A stretch of DNA of 20,922 nucleotides, from the NCBI GenBank assembly GCA_947505055.1, contig CANNLO010000048.1:1-20922 (forward strand), written 5' to 3'. This stretch comes from Methylococcaceae bacterium. Its GTDB lineage: Bacteria > Pseudomonadota > Gammaproteobacteria > Methylococcales > Methylomonadaceae. Position 1 is the first letter of the stretch. Each line of letters begins with the position of its first letter. Shown one piece after another: positions 19,809 through 20,922 of the stretch. Position numbers and translations under genes: made by a program. The notes below the pieces were generated by a model. That model was not told the origin of the DNA, ran no database searches, and was given only the letters and a program-made list of their open reading frames with translations.

Positions 19809-19843
19809 GAGCAAACACTGGGAGTCAGGTGTTCTGCTCTTTT
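19809..19843 (+). terminator. Terminator-like hairpin in the leader of the gamma-carbonic anhydrase gene
   Basis: GAGCA (19809-19813) pairs with TGCTC (19835-19839), and AACAC (19814-19818) pairs with GTGTT (19829-19833), with single-base bulges and a small inner TG/CA pairing. TTTT follows directly at 19840-19843. This has the form of an intrinsic terminator on the plus strand, only about 30 bases before the start at 19872. It could be an attenuator, the end of a short transcript from the divergent region, or a chance hairpin. Confidence 0.5.
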
Positions 19844-19871
19844 AAATTAAATAAAATTAAGCGGTGATAGT

Positions 19872-20414
19872 ATGGCAGTTAGAGCTTTCAATAATAAGCA
19901 ACCCAAGATTGGCAAAGCTGTTTTTATAGATGACAGTGCTGTGGTAATTGGCGATGTAACTTTAGGTGAAAATGTATCTATATGGCCTACGGCAGTGGTC
20001 AGGGGTGATGTTGAAAGTGTTACGATTGGCGAGAATACTAATGTGCAGGACGGTTCAGTATTGCACGTCACTCACGCAGGTAAATATACGACTCAAGGCC
20101 AGCCATTAACGATTGGTAAAGGCGTAACAATAGGACATAGGGCTGTGGTTCATGCCTGTGCTGTGGGGGATTATTGTTTGCTCGGGATGGGAGCGATTAT
20201 CATGGATGCAGCTGTTTTGGAAGATTACGTGATGCTGGGCGCAGGTACTTTGGTGCCTCCAGGGAAAAAGCTTTTGAGCGGCTATTTGTATATGGGAGTT
20301 CCAGCTAAACAAATAAGAATTTTAACTGTAGATGAAAGACACTTCCTTGAATATTCATCAACGCAATATGTTAAGTTAAAAGATGAATATTTAATGATGT
20401 TAAGTCCGACTTAG
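19872..20414 (+). CDS. Gamma-class carbonic anhydrase-like protein (YrdA/PaaY family)
   Basis: This 180-residue left-handed beta-helix protein is built of hexapeptide repeats, for example VVIGDVTLGENVSIWP and LTIGKGVTIGHRAVVH. Metal-ligand histidines typical of the family are present at H65 (or H68), H89 and H94, together with the conserved RGD-like R44-G45-D46 near the active site and the G-x-PAK motif near the C-terminus. Family members are trimers. Some are true carbonic anhydrases and others act as thioesterases or have unknown activity. The Glu residues of the archaeal Cam proton-transfer loop are not evident, as in most short members. The start ATG has a GGTGA ribosome-binding site. Its stop overlaps, tail to tail, the stop of the HD-GYP remnant on the other strand. 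Confidence 0.88.
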   Translation: MAVRAFNNKQPKIGKAVFIDDSAVVIGDVTLGENVSIWPTAVVRGDVESVTIGENTNVQDGSVLHVTHAGKYTTQGQPLTIGKGVTIGHRAVVHACAVGDYCLLGMGAIIMDAAVLEDYVMLGAGTLVPPGKKLLSGYLYMGVPAKQIRILTVDERHFLEYSSTQYVKLKDEYLMMLSPT

Positions 20415-20606
20415 CTTGAGAAGCTAAAGCCTTTTTCATGAAAAAGCCGGATACAGGTTTCTACGACAATTGGATCAATAAATTTTTTATGCTGTGAAAT
20501 TTCTTCCAAAGCAGCATTAATGCCCAGTCCGGTCCGGTAGGGTCGATGAGATGTCATGAACTCGACGACATTGCCTTTTGAAACTGCATAGTTTGAACGT
20601 TTCCCC
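20411..20606 (-). pseudogene. 5'-truncated HD-GYP phosphodiesterase fragment
   Basis: The minus-strand frame ending in TAA at 20411-20413 encodes VVEFMTSHRPYRTGLGINAA and then an EEI segment, ending with DPIVVETCIRLFHEKGF. This is the characteristic C-terminus of HD-GYP cyclic-di-GMP phosphodiesterases. Only about 50 residues are present. The preceding residues (RSNYAVSKG) do not match the expected ARILAVAD lead-in, and no HD or GYP motif and no plausible start codon is found upstream. It is therefore a decayed or recombined fragment. The frame remains open through the homopolymer at 20607-20615 but carries no recognisable domain there. Confidence 0.75.
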
Positions 20607-20749
20607 TTTTTTTTTGATCGCCTCGCTATGTTTTTTAAGCATCGTGTCAGCGGTAGGGGTTAAGGTATTGCCATTATCAACTCTCTCAGTAACGGATTTC
20701 TTGGCTACGAAATCGACTTTTCCGGTAGCCCATTGGTTAATATTTTGGT
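20607..20749. other. Unrecognised sequence between the HD-GYP fragment and cheW
   Basis: On the minus strand one frame is open from 20762 to the nine-base A homopolymer (plus-strand T run 20607-20615). It reads, in part, WATGKVDFVAKKSVTERV and TPTADTMLKKHSEAIKKK. It has no good start codon before the internal ATG of MLKKHSEAI and no family I recognise. A single-base slip in the homopolymer would join it to the HD-GYP fragment frame. It may be a further gene remnant. Confidence 0.35.
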
Positions 20750-20922
20750 TTATATAGTTCCTTCATAGTCGGTAACTTGTTTGAGTTGAGATAGTTCTTT
20801 TACCGAGAGTACACGATTAATATTCAACAAAATAATAAACTCGTCACCCACGCGACCCATAGCCTGAATAAAATCAGTTCGGATCTCTGCGCCGAAATCA
20901 GGTGGTGGCATAATATTCGCAT
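20750..20922 (-). CDS. cheW: Chemotaxis coupling protein CheW, C-terminal part (runs off the window)
   Basis: The last 56 residues are visible, from 20920 down to the TAA at 20750-20752. They read MPPPDFGAEIRTDFIQAMGR, then VGDEFIILLNINRVLSVKEL, and end in DYEGTI. This matches the conserved C-terminal beta strands of CheW, the adaptor that couples chemoreceptors to the CheA kinase at the inner membrane. The LLNINRVLS segment is the usual LLDIDKVLS-like motif. The visible frame shows no damage. The 5' part lies beyond the right edge, so completeness cannot be judged. Confidence 0.88.
   Translation of the reverse strand, partial: ANIMPPPDFGAEIRTDFIQAMGRVGDEFIILLNINRVLSVKELSQLKQVTDYEGTI

Overview
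The window carries ordinary chromosomal DNA of a gammaproteobacterium. Two conserved neighbourhoods point there: pilB-pilC-pilD-coaE-zapD-yacG on the minus strand, and lptF-lptG divergent from pepA-holC-valS. The moderate-to-low GC, a FusA2-type second elongation factor G, an Azotobacter-type 7Fe ferredoxin, and the chemotaxis and HD-GYP/HDOD fragments would suit a methanotroph of the Methylococcales. No methane or methanol gene is present, so the order is only an inference.

Layout. Positions 1-559 hold no gene but contain inverted repeats and a candidate structured leader (about 311-525) in front of fusA2 (560-2644, +). A hairpin follows fusA2. Then comes a 531-base gene-free gap that ends with a hairpin downstream of fdxA. 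The minus-strand block 3176-4107 holds fdxA and a CYTH-domain triphosphatase. The minus-strand operon 9648-4180 is pilB-pilC-pilD (type IV pilus motor, platform, prepilin peptidase), coaE (last step of CoA synthesis), zapD (Z-ring bundling) and yacG (gyrase inhibitor), with gaps of at most a few dozen bases and a stop/start overlap between zapD and yacG. A purine-rich repeat region separates pilB from valS. valS, holC and pepA are read on the minus strand from 14641 down to 9782. A divergent 366-base region leads to lptF-lptG (LPS export permease) and a membrane-anchored endonuclease/exonuclease/phosphatase-fold protein on the plus strand.

The right end is where genes are damaged. A minus-strand gene (cyclic-nucleotide-binding-like domain plus HDOD domain) has an in-frame amber codon at 18685-18687. 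Its original reading frame continues for 95 clean codons to 18397, where an intrinsic terminator sits. A divergent gamma-class carbonic anhydrase-like gene (19872-20414, +) follows. Its stop codon overlaps the stop of a 5'-truncated HD-GYP fragment on the opposite strand. Last comes the 3' end of a cheW gene that runs off the window.

I found no CRISPR array, complete insertion sequence, prophage, tRNA or rRNA, and no clear sign of a new defence or metabolic system. The items most worth checking are the amber-interrupted HDOD gene, the possible pseudoknot leader of fusA2, and the HD-GYP/cheW junction with its nine-base homopolymer.
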